64,000 nt of DNA from NCBI GenBank assembly GCA_024138025.1, contig JAMXBD010001250.1, positions 248,001 to 312,000 on the forward strand, written 5' to 3'. The DNA is from Combretum micranthum (Eukaryota > Streptophyta > Magnoliopsida > Myrtales > Combretaceae). Each line of letters opens with the position of its first letter. Position 1 is the stretch's first letter. Shown here in pieces: positions 35,502-45,720 of the stretch. A model generated the notes under the pieces. That model saw only the letters and a list, made by a program, of their open reading frames with translations. It was not told the origin of the DNA and did no database searches. Made by a program: the position numbers and the translations under genes.

Positions 35502-36999
35502 TCAAAGGTAACCCTAGAGTTAAGGGGAATAGTAAACCAATTATTCAACTCCTGAACCGGATGGGAGCTGCAAGAAGGCTCCATAACTGATGCAATGTCC
35601 ACTTCTGGACATGAGAAGGTTGTGGGAATGTGACTCTGATGTCTGGAGACTCAATAGGGGAATTATACCATTCTTCTCCTCTCTTCTTCCGGGCTTTCCT
35701 TTTCATCTCTTGTATCTCAGCCGAGTAGGAACATATCCCAGTCCAAATGTCCCTAAATGTCCCTCTTCTTGAATCATATTGGCTTCTTCAAAAATTTGTA
35801 AACCAAAGTCTTCGGATCCTTCATCGCCAATATAAGGTATAGCAGTGTCTTCGAAGATAGCATGATCTTGTTCACCCAGTACCGTAACGATTTGGCCATT
35901 TGTTATAAACTTGACCATCTGATGCAGACTAGACGGTATTGCCCCAGCTGAATGGATCCAAGGCCTTCCAAGCAACAAATTGAATGATCTTGGTATGTCT
36001 AGAACTTGAAATGGAATAGTAAAGTCTTGTGGCCCAATAGTAACTTCCAAGTCTATTTCTCCTGATATTCCTCTCTTGGATCCATCAAAAGCTCTAACAA
36101 TTGTGGAACTGGATCGAAGATCAGATGCATCGATTCCAAGTAGGTTCAAAGTGGCCAATGGACAAACATTCAGAGATGACCCATTGTCAATGAGGACTCG
36201 GGCTACAATCAATCCATTACACTTAGCCATTATAAATAAGGGCTTCGTGTGTTGAGTGCCTTCAGCTCCCAATTCATCAGGTGAGAAAGAGATTTGGTCC
36301 AAAGCAAATACCGAATTCATCACATGTTCCATCGTTTCAATTGCAACACCTTCGGGAACCTTGATTTGTTGAAGTATCTTAAAGAGGGCTTCCCGGTGTT
36401 TTTCAAAAGCCAATAATAAACCCATCAAGGATATTTGAGCTGGGACCTTAGCAAGTTGATCGGTAATCTTATAATCACTCATCTTCATAATCTTGGTCAA
36501 GGCCGTTTTCTCATCAGATTTCTTCTCCTTTTCCTTATCTTTTTTCTGTGGGAAGAATTCCTCTGCCAATGTTTTCTCTCTTTCGGGCTCTGGGCTTTTC
36601 CAAGTTTGCTGACCATGGGCCTAGGAACTTGATTAACAGCTTGATAGTTGAATGGGGCAGCTTTATAATCTTTCGGTGCAATGGGTACATGGAATTGATA
36701 CCTCATCGACTTCACCTTATATAGGGCCTCTTTCTGCTCCTCTTGACATTGGATAACTACCCTTTTCGGATCGAACTGGATCATTCCAATAAAAGGCTCA
36801 GATTCTTCAATCATGATCATGTTGATGTTGGGCCCATGATTCAGGAGAGGATTGGTGTTAACATTAGGGGTTGGAGTTTCAATGAAATCGAGTTGGACCA
36901 ATTTAGCATCAATGAGGTCTTGAATCTTATTCCAAGCCTCCAACAATTATCAGTAGAACGACTCACTTGCCCCAAATGATAATCACATTTCTGCTCGGG
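35502..36999 (-). pseudogene. Ogre-like gag C-terminus and aspartic protease
   Basis: A C/H/C zinc-finger remnant (36987-36943, CDYHLGQVSRSTDNCW) is followed by a linker (36946-36497). The protease frame (36569-35703) has the active-site motif VLIDNGSSLNVCP and the later LLLGRPWIHSAGAIPS block, both typical of Tat/Ogre proteases; DNG stands for the usual DTG/DSG. After GLGYVPTRLRYKR the frame stops at 35703, but the reading continues in other frames (for example NSPIESPDIRVTF) up to the candidate donor at 35501. It would cleave the polyprotein. Confidence 0.87.
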
Positions 37000-38232
37000 T
37001 TAAAGTATTTAGGCTTGTAGTCTTCTCTGGGTTTCAAAGGTAATCAGATTGTCGGCTATAAGCCGAGCTAGAACTTGGCTAAGGGGTACGGGAATTCTGG
37101 TAAACTGTCTTTTGGGTCTATTGAATGGTTGGTTTTGGGATTGTGGTTCTTGTGACTAGGTAAAGGGTTGATTAGTGTTTGGGGTTGATTGGTAGGTGTA
37201 GGATTGAGTAGGTTTAGTGTATGGGGTTGACTGGTAGGCGTAGGATTGAGTAGGTTTAGTGTATGGGGTTGAGCTGATTACACTGACAGTAGTATCCTTT
37301 CTTTTGTTGTTGTTGAAGTACTTGGAGTTTGTAGTCTTTTTCTCCACATGGATCTTCCCGGTAGTAATGGCATTTTCAATTCTGCATTCGACCAATACTA
37401 TCTCAGAGAAATTACCAGTAGTATGTCCAATGAGATGGGTAAAGAATGGTTCTTCCAAGGTATTAATGAAAGTAAAAGTCAAATCCTTCTCTAGGATAGG
37501 GGTAGATACCATAGATGCCATTGATCTCCACCTTTGAGCATATTCCTTAAAGGACTCATTTTTCTTCTTCCTCATATTGCCTAAATCCCACATAGACGGG
37601 GCCACTTCAATATTGAACTTGTATTGATTGTAGAAAGCCCTAGCCAATTTATCCTAAGTATTAATCTCATCAAGATCCAATTGAGCATACCATGTCAAAC
37701 CTGGACCAGTAAGGCTATCCTGAAAAGTCTGGATCATAAATTGCTCATATTGAGTGTACCGGCTCATCTTCCTCACATAGAGCCTAGTATGCAACTTTGG
37801 GCAACCAGTACCATCATACTTTTCAAAGTCGGAATCTTGAACTTCTCGGGAAAGCCCCAGCTTCGATTGTAGGAAAGTTTGTGATTCCAGCTTGATCAAA
37901 TCCTTCCATTTTCTCAAAAGCTTTGAGTTTCTCATTGAATTGAGAGAAAAGCCTTTTCTCCATCTCTTTGTTTTGAGCCTCAATTTCCTTCTTAAGGCCG
38001 AAGATTCGGTCTCGACAGTGATTTGTGGCTCATGATTAATTACTTGTTCCTCAATGGCTTTACCATCTTCTTTACCCCGGAATGTCCTTCTAGTATCTTG
38101 AGGGGCCTTTAAGTTTTGTGCAAGAAGATTCATTTGCTCGGTCATTCGAAACACCATTTGTTCTAAAGCAGTGAACCTTTGCTTAGAAATTGGATTGGAA
38201 ATGCCAGAATTATTGTCGTTGTTGCTAGCCAT
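37000..38232 (-). pseudogene. Ogre-like gag, one in-frame stop
   Basis: The ATG at 38232 opens MASNNDNNSGISNPISKQ. A Lys/Arg-rich region precedes the retrotransposon gag capsid domain (QTFQDSLTGPGLTWY, then FKEYAQRWRSMAS). A single TAG at 37656-37654 interrupts the domain between DEINT and DKLARAFYNQY, where a Trp codon (TGG) would be expected. Translation past it runs to 37156. The tail repeats a 14-residue unit (STPYTKPTQSYAYQ). The product would be the capsid. Confidence 0.88.
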
Positions 38233-38661
38233 TCTGATTTGGACCTAGTGATGATTGGATTCGAATCGGGTCAACCGTTTAGAGCTATCTTTTAGAAACT
38301 GATGAAAATCAAAAACAAAAATTCCAAGTTTAGAGAAAAATATGTATATTTATATATATAATTATTTTTTTTTTACGAAAATCTTATTATTTATTTACAA
38401 TTCTCAACAAAACGAGCAAACGGTTAGTGTAAAAAAATATACACAAAAACAAGCAAACGGTTAGTGAAAAAATATATACAAAAGAGTCATACAAGAACAT
38501 GTAGAGACAAGAAAAGAAAAGCGCATGCACATGCAAATTGAGATGATGAAGAAGCTTTGTGGCAAAAACCATTTTATTTCATTAAAGCTGAATTTATTCA
38601 AAGAGTCAATACATGACCTAATCATGACAAAACCGAAAAGCTAAACCAAGAGACTTCAAAC

Positions 38662-40166
38662 TTAAACCAAACGCCTAATCTTACTAGGACACACTAAACG
38701 GTCCTTCAGCTTCTCGATAGTCCTCTTCGCCATCCGTAGTTGATCTTCAAGTGCTTGAACCTTGGCTTGAGAACTTTGCACTTCCTCTTCCATCTCTCGC
38801 TCCCTCTTCTTCATTTCTTGGAAGTGAACCTCCACCCGAGCTTTTTTCAATTCCATATAAGCTTGTGTCTCCGGGTCGGGAGTGGTAGGTGGTCGACTCA
38901 ACACCCCGTGAGCTTGAAATTCCAACCCTTCTACCTTTGCACTTTGGTTGAGGATGTATTCTTTAGTGGCTTGGTATTTCTTCGTCTCAGTATTGATGGG
39001 TTCTATCACGTAGATCGGCTTGATTTCTCATCTCCATTTGGTTTGTATCATCCCTAGCTTTCCCTCTCTTTGTGCCAGAGGAACGTCGGGGTCATCATAA
39101 TCCATATTAACCTCCTTTAATGATGGCTTGCTAGTTATATCTTGAAGTGCTCCAATTCTCTGATCACACGAGCCGGATAATATCCCATAGACCCGGTCAA
39201 ACTGCCGCATACTCCATGCATCCGGTTATTACCGCGTGAGAATGGAACCACTTAGCAATCCAAAGGAATGTGTGAGCTTCTAGGTCTTGGAATAAATGCA
39301 CCCACTCATCGGTTCTTGGAAGATCTAGAATGCGGACTATTTCACTAAAGCTCAAAATAAGATCATAACCATCTCTAATGTGGCAAATCGGACTCAAATT
39401 GGTCCCATAATCTTTAGTGTGGCTAGCAAACCAACTATCAAAAGTGTCATACTAGACTTGAACTTCCCATGGCCTCTATTCTTCAAGTGGTTGAGAGTTC
39501 TATTTTGTTCAGCGAGCAAGGCCGGGATATAAGACTTTCTTGCCAAAAACTGGTCCACTAATTCCACCGTACAATAGTGGATGAATAGATCCCCATTCAA
39601 GAAGAGGATAGTACCAAATACTGCAGCTATAAAGGCATTGATGCGATTTTGTTCTCATGCTTCTACACTTCCACAAAAGATAGACTTATCATCCTTGTAA
39701 CCATTTGGAGATCCAAACCATTTGAACAAGTCAGAAAGCTAAATGGAGACCGAATTGCAATTCTTGAGAGCTTTAGATACATCGGTCCTCTTAATCCCTA
39801 AAAAGGAGTTGAATAAATTGATCGGCCCTTTACTAAATTGAGGGGCATATATTCCCACATGAGTTGGTGGAGCTTGAAGAAGCCTTGTGTATTCCTCAGT
39901 AGTAGGACTCAAAGTGTGCTCACCAAGGAAAAGGCGACCTCATCAATATTCCATAAGTAAACCAAGGCCCTAAAAATATGAATGGGGACCTGGACCTTTG
40001 GTAGAGAAAGAATAAGGTCCAAATGGTCTTCAATGAATCCTCTTTGTTCTGGCTTGAAAGTTTGTAACCACTTGTTCAAAATGGGCATCGGACTAGTAGG
40101 CTCATGAACATGGATCTCGAGAATAAGATGGGCCCACATGTTGCCACTACACATACTGCTTGCCAT
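38662..40166 (-). pseudogene. Ogre-like ORF1 (PMD-like/DUF7745-type) before gag
   Basis: The ATG at 40166 opens MASSMCSGNMWAHLILEI. Several frames (40166-39909, about 39908-39600, 39600-39394, 39397-39197, 39210-39028, 39009-38662) read in order with only short shifts. Motifs such as LSPTTEEYTRLLQ, GIKRTDVSKAL, AFIAAVFGTILF and YIPALLAEQNRTLNHLKN match the order of the ORF1 protein that Tat/Ogre elements carry upstream of gag. The last 90 residues are a charged coiled coil (ELKKARVEVHFQEMKKRERE). Its role in these elements is not established. Confidence 0.72.
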
Positions 40167-40750
40167 ACTTCCTAATCTACATATTACAAAAGAGATATGT
40201 TACAACACGGTATATGCATTTACAAAGGACAAAGATGAGGTTACAAGGATTTACAAGACACATTTACATAACAGATTACAAAGGAAAGTTAACTCCTATA
40301 AATTCAGCTTTTGTTTTGTTTTGTAAAAAGTTTTTGAAAAACACCTTGATGGGCCACAATGCTTGATCATCATCTTCTTCATGTAGTGAATGCAAGAAGG
40401 GTGGGTTCTAAAGGTCCTCCAATTAATGGGCCATGGGCCACATTAACCGGAGTAGGAGGCTAATTTGTCCGAATGGTGGGTAACTACAACACCCAGACCT
40501 ACTGGTGCCTCCATCCTAAGTTACCTAAGGTGGCCCGGGTTTTACTACATCTAGCACACATTTTTATTAAATTTAACCTTGCCCTTAGTTAGGGGTATTT
40601 GCAGAAATTTTCCTTTTTTTTCTTCTTTTTTTTTATCTGCATCACTTAAACAAAAAGATTAGTACAACTATTTACAAATATACAAAATATTTACAAAAGA
40701 AAGCAATTTAAATATGAAAAGCATAAAGTGGCTAGCCCTCTAAAAAATTG
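40167..40750 (-). other. 5' leader of the Ogre-like element
   Basis: Non-coding stretch between the PBS and ORF1, with no motif recognised. Confidence 0.6.
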
Positions 40751-40751
40751 T

Positions 40752-40769
40752 CCCAAGTGGAGTCGCCAA
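40752..40769 (-). promoter_or_regulatory. Primer-binding site of the Ogre-like element
   Basis: Just inside the 5' LTR the - strand reads TTGGCGACTCCACTTGGG, the TGGCGACTC-type site commonly seen in Tat/Ogre elements rather than the Met-tRNA site. Confidence 0.75.
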
Positions 40770-40771
40770 GC

Positions 40772-42790
40772 TGTTGAGCCTGGGTTTTGATTTCCAGTTC
40801 GATTTCCTTTAATCCGATTCGTATTAAGCCCTAACCCATTCAATACGAATCCTCGATTAAGAATTAAAAGAAATTTTGAATTTTGAAAATATTTTGGAGT
40901 CGTCACTCGACTAAAGTCGAGAAAAAAGATAAACCAAAACCAATGGTAGGTTGATTTCGGTTTTGCTACTGATCCGCGAAAAAATCGTTTTGAAAACGAG
41001 AACCAGAAATTAACTTGAGTCTAGGGGCTAACCTATTAAAACCTAAACGGTTACCACTTTAGCTTTCCAATTTTAAATTGCTTTCTTTTAAACCTTAATT
41101 TCAAAATCTTAACTATTACAAGGCTCTAACTATTTACAAATATGTATAAATTTACTTAAACTAAGAAAAACAAACAAAATCACAAAAATAATTTTTTTAC
41201 ATATTTTGAGTCACCCATTTAGGTGCCTACGTACCTGTTAATCGGGATTAGACCACACGTAGTTCTTTAAGAAAAATTTAGTTTGTTGGTTAATTTTAGT
41301 ATTTTGAAATCTTATCACTTTAAGTTCATTAAGTTTTATGATTTAATAAATTATCTAATTTTATGTGATTCTTAAATCTATCAAATTAATTTTGAACAAA
41401 TTATAAAAATCAAATTTTTCTAGGTGTCAAAACGATTTTTTTTAAACAAACAAATAATCATAATATCAATCATCACAAAAACTCATGTAAAACTATCACA
41501 ATTATTTATAAACACAAACTTCACACTATTATCATATATTAACATCAAACAAATATTACTATAATTAATATTATTAAAACTTCAACTAATTTCACTTATT
41601 AATCTATTTCTGCGAAAACATATATTTATTACTAATTATATATAATCTATTATTATTATATACACATACACATACACATATATGGTAAGGAAAACTTACC
41701 TGGATGAAGATGGCTCCGCGTGCAGGAATTGAAGACGACCAGGGATGAAGACCACGACAGCGTGCAGAGGATCGAAGAGTGGATGAACGAAGGACGGCTC
41801 GCAACGACCATGATCAACGACGATGATGACCAGGTGCAGTCCGGCGATGGCAACAGTAACAGCAACAGCGGAGGGTTGACGATGACATAGCAGTGGACGA
41901 CCAACAAAGATAGATCGACAAGGATGGGAGATAATTGATTGAGGGCTTTTGAAGTCCTCACGATTCCGAACAAATCGATGTAAATTAATTGTTCTAATTT
42001 TCCTTACAAGACAAGAAATTTGACGATTAGAATTGAGAACTTTAAATCAAGAACAACTTAAGAACGAAAATCCGAATTAAAATTAAAGTGGACAGAGTTT
42101 TGAGAAATTAGACCTTCCTCCCTTACAAAACAGAAGATGGGGGGGTATTTATAAGCTTTAATTCGACCAAAACCTTCCTAATCAATCAATCCCAAACCTA
42201 AGACTTGTAAAACACGTTTTAGGCAAAATTTGAATAATCCGAGTCAAAATCGATGTAACTTTCCAATTAAATCCAATAAATGACGTGTACCTCACATATT
42301 ATAACATTTCAAATCATTAAATTGTCTAAAAAACGACTTTCATATGTTTTTGAATTTTTTAGGAAAGTACCAAAAACGAGTTTTTTCCAAATTTGAAGTC
42401 CGGATTTGAAAGAGTAATTATTGATGAAAACATGTGATTTTTATACCAAAACAAACTATTCCATGCCTAGTTTCTAAATCTACCTGTTCGTAGAAAAAAG
42501 GTCCGGAAGTGGGCCGAAAGTGGGCTCAAAGTGGGCAGGTCGGGCTGTCCAACGAAAAAAAAGATGAACAGTAAATTTTTTTTAGATTATAAAACTATAT
42601 TATATTCATGTATATTACATCCATTATATTTATTTTCTTTAATTTGATTCATTTTTTCTAATTTTTATTTCTAATTATAATGCTAAAAAATGTAAAATAT
42701 CCTTCAATTTAGTCATATTTTTTCTAATCTTAATATTTAATTATTAATAAATTGATAAAAAAAATAAATTATCAAAATGAGGTGTGTACA
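40772..42790 (-). repeat. 5' LTR of the Ogre-like element
   Basis: 2,019 bp. On the - strand it starts TGTACACACCTC and ends GGCTCAACA, followed by the PBS. Its outer end lies 537 bp before the SOUL gene start and reads away from that gene. Confidence 0.92.
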
Positions 42791-43327
42791 AAGTAGATGT
42801 ATAAACACCAAAACAGTCACCAGAATTAGCAGCAGTAGAAAATTTTCGTTCTGGTCCCGCAGTAATGTTTGTTGTCTTTTTAATTCTGGGCTGGGCTTTA
42901 ACTGACTCCATGGATCAACTTCTTTATATATAAGCCTACAAAAAAAAAAAAAAAAAAAAAAACCTTCATTTTCATGACATAGCTGGGACCAGATAATTAG
43001 CGCCTGTACGAGATTCTATGGTGTTATTTCTCGTTAAGAAAGAACTTACGTGAAACTGAGATATATCTTCTACGTGTAAGCCTAATAACCTCTTTAAAAA
43101 AAAAGAAAAGAAATCGACGTGAAAAATGTTTCTCCTACGTATTGTTGACCTTTGAGCATCATCACACATATCTTTTTTAGACTTTTCTAATCAATTTGTA
43201 CCTGAGAAGTATATAGATTTTGACACACATATATGTATATTTATGGGTATTACCATACAACGCATGTACATGGAAAAATAGTTTTGCAGAAAAGGCAGTC
43301 CACCTAGATTATTTCTGTTCACTTTTT
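42791..43327 (+). promoter_or_regulatory. Promoter and 5' UTR region of the SOUL gene
   Basis: This is the only sequence left between the retrotransposon and the SOUL start codon. A TATA-like TTTATATATAAG lies at 42923-42934, about 400 bp before the ATG, followed by a long A run (42941-42961). A second AT-rich candidate lies near 43230. The transcription start cannot be fixed from sequence. Confidence 0.45.
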
Positions 43328-44915
43328 ATGAATATGGCAGGCTTATTCAAGCTTTCTCTGCTGTTGAACCTGCTATCGGGATGGCACTTGGGTTTTGACA
43401 GGAACAACGTACAGGGAGTGGCGCCATCATGCGAGCGGATCGAGTGTTCAACATACGATGTTATTCATGTGGGCAATGGTTATGAAATCCGACACTACAA
43501 TTCCACCGTCTGGATTTCGACTTCTCCGATTCAAGATATCTCTCTCGTCGACGCCACGCGAACTGGTTTCCTGCAGTAAGTTTTCTATGTAATATTAATA
43601 CTCTGTAATTGTGCTACCACTTGAATGGGGATGTAGTTTAGGCAGTTGCAGACCCAGGAATTGAACTATAAAGATTTATGATTTTTGGGCGAAATGCCTG
43701 AATCTTTTACCTGTTTTGTGATTAATTATTAAAATTTAAAAATGTCCATTTAGGGGTTGAACTTCATCAATTTTTATAATTGCATATATTAATCTTGCCT
43801 ATTTTTATAATTAACTATCTAATGAGCTAGTTAGGTACTATAAATGAATTGAAAAGTTTGTAGGCATATTATGGACACATTTAGATCTCTAAGTAGTTAG
43901 TTGTAAACTTAAATACCCAAACATTCCAAAATTAAAAGGTTAATTTTAAAATTTTTTGAGTTTAGGGATAAGGATATAGACCATCCACCATGTTTGCCAC
44001 TAAGTTTCGGTGAAAGTTTTCCCGGAGCATGCAACTCTATTGCTGAAGATATAATAGAGCACAACATTACCGGATTATAATAGTAAGATATATTTAGTGG
44101 CTGTTCAGTGTGCTCACAGATATCCGTGGATACTAACAGAAAAATCAACTTGTATGCAAGTTGAAGAAAGGCGAAAGATACATTATTTCTTATGATAACT
44201 ATAAAGGCGTACAGCAGTATTGCTTTTTTAGCATCAGAGTAAGCCTTACTAGAGAGAATTTACTATCATATTGCTTTTTTTCAATCCTTAGGATTTAAAT
44301 AACTAATATCCTTGTCAAGAGATGACAAAAGTTAAAGAGGCTGCATTATATTTTCAAAATTAAAATGTATGAAAGATGTAGTTGTCGTAAAAATTCTTGT
44401 TAGATTATAAACTTAATCTTATGTATCCTATTTAGATTGTGTATTATAAGAGATCCAAGCTGCTCTTTTGATGCTTTGCTAGTTTATTTGACTACATCCA
44501 AGGGAAGAACAACTACTCGGAGAAGATCGAGATGACAGCTCCAGTGATTACAGAAGTCTATCCAAGTGATGGACCATTTTGTGCATCCTCATTTGTTGTT
44601 AGCTTTTATGTCCCCAAAAAGAACCAAGCAGATCCACCTCCAGCAAAAGGACTACATGTCCAAAGATGGAAACCAACATATGTAGCTGTCAAACAGTTTG
44701 GTGGGTTTGTCATTGATGACGATGTTGGTCAGGAAGCTGCTGCTTTACAAGCCAGTCTTAAAGGCTCAATTTGGGCCTCAGCTATTGATAAAAGTCGCAA
44801 GACTGGGGGCACTTCTGACTATATTGTTGCTCAGTACAACTCCCCATTTGAGTTTGATGACAGGGTGAACGAGATATGGATGAAATTTGACATGGAAGAT
44901 GAGCTTGTCATATGA
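43328..44915 (+). CDS. SOUL heme-binding protein (HBP-like), two exons
   Basis: Exon 1 is 43328-43575, the intron 43576-44482 (GTAAGT ... TTTGCTAG, 907 bp) and exon 2 44483-44915; the frame is kept, giving 226 residues. Residues 1-20 (MNMAGLFKLSLLLNLLSG) look like a signal peptide; the second ATG at 43334 is an equally good start. The SOUL domain follows: SCERIECSTYDVIHVGNGYE, WISTSPIQDISLVDATRTGF, then after the splice LFDYIQGKNNYSEKIEMTAP, SFVVSFYVPKKNQ, and YNSPFEFDDRVNEIWMKF near the end. Plant SOUL proteins bind heme or other tetrapyrroles; some are secreted or vesicular, and a carrier or buffering role is assumed rather than proven. No frameshift or internal stop. Poly-A signals lie at 45030 and 45141. 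Confidence 0.93.
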
Positions 44916-45029
44916 CAATGGAGACAAATTGTATAAAAGTGATCTCAAGATCTGATGAGAAAGAGGGTATCTAAACTTTGGAAAGCTATCTTCTGGTACT
45001 TTTCATTGTTCATTAGCTTTTAGTTGTAA

Positions 45030-45146
45030 AATAAAGTATATCCAGGCAGATTGTTAGCTGTAGGAGGTCCTGTTGTATCATGCATGTGCTGACCTTCCAT
45101 ATCTGCGCGAATAACAATGCCTTGTAGCTTTCATTGTACGAATAAA
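45030..45146 (+). terminator. Polyadenylation signals of the SOUL gene
   Basis: AATAAA occurs at 45030-45035 and again at 45141-45146, 115 and 226 bp after the stop codon. Confidence 0.6.
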
Positions 45147-45339
45147 GTTGTTCAAACCATCTGATCTAAAGGATGTATTTTCCATTCTTGCTCCATACAT
45201 CATCCCTGAATATTTTTGCACTAGCCAAGGGTAGGGTTCTGTCTTTCTTTTTCGGATTACGTCTTGGGAAGTCTGAACAGCAAATACTGATTTTATCGGG
45301 TTAATTTAATCTATTGCACTCTCTCTTTTTTGGCTGATG

Positions 45340-45720
45340 AACTAAGATGAGACACCTCTTGGCTCAAGTGTCAAATGGCGGTTTTGAACTTCACTCGCAT
45401 TGTCATTATTGATAGAAGAAATTCTTAGTAGATCTATCTTGGATGCTTCTAGGTCCATTTTCTGTGCAGACTCAGTGTTATTACTCATATATGGCCTACT
45501 AAAGCTGTTCTCAAGTAAGTAAGGCACAATTTCATTTTCAGACGTGGATCAATAATCTAATCAAGCGTTCCATTTGTCTAGGACTTATGTGCCTCCTCCG
45601 ATGAGCGTATTTGCTCACAATCCCTTTGTATTTCATGGTTGTCTGGCACATAGTACTTTAAATAGCACAGCACCAAACGAATATGCATCTGATTTCAATG
45701 ATAGTTGCTGAAAGCTATTG
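45340..45720 (-). pseudogene. Receptor-like kinase fragment
   Basis: On the - strand the frame around 45700 reads SDAYSFGAVLFKVLCARQP, close to the kinase subdomain IX motif SDVYSFGVVLFEVLCARP of plant receptor-like kinases. After stops and frame changes, a 61-codon open stretch (45527-45342, MSNNTESAQKMDLEASKID) ends at a stop and may be the degenerate kinase tail. Catalytic subdomains are not visible. It is a decayed fragment behind the SOUL gene; the kinase subfamily is not determined. Confidence 0.45.

Larger units (their letters stand above)
28355..42790 (-). mobile_element. Tat/Ogre-type Ty3 retrotransposon
   Basis: A 14.4-kb Ty3/Gypsy element read right to left: 5' LTR (40772-42790), PBS, extra ORF1, gag, protease, candidate intron, RT, RNase H, archaeal-type RNase H, integrase with GPY motif, non-coding 3' region with a 44-bp tandem array, PPT, 3' LTR (28355-30385). 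Extra ORF before gag, second RNase H before integrase, an intron between protease and RT and tandem arrays in the 3' region are together the signature of the Tat branch, Ogre in particular. All coding parts contain stops or frameshifts. The flanks (GAGAT left, AAGTA right) do not form a target duplication, so the ends may come from recombination between elements or have decayed. Confidence 0.92.

Noticed and set aside
28355..42790. Reading the Ogre-like element as a + strand element
   Set aside because: PBS next to the right LTR and PPT next to the left LTR, with all coding motifs on the - strand, fix the orientation.
43220..43327. Upstream in-frame ATG at 43220 as start of the SOUL protein
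   Set aside because: The added 36 residues do not look like a SOUL N-terminus, while the ATG at 43328/43334 directly precedes a good signal peptide.
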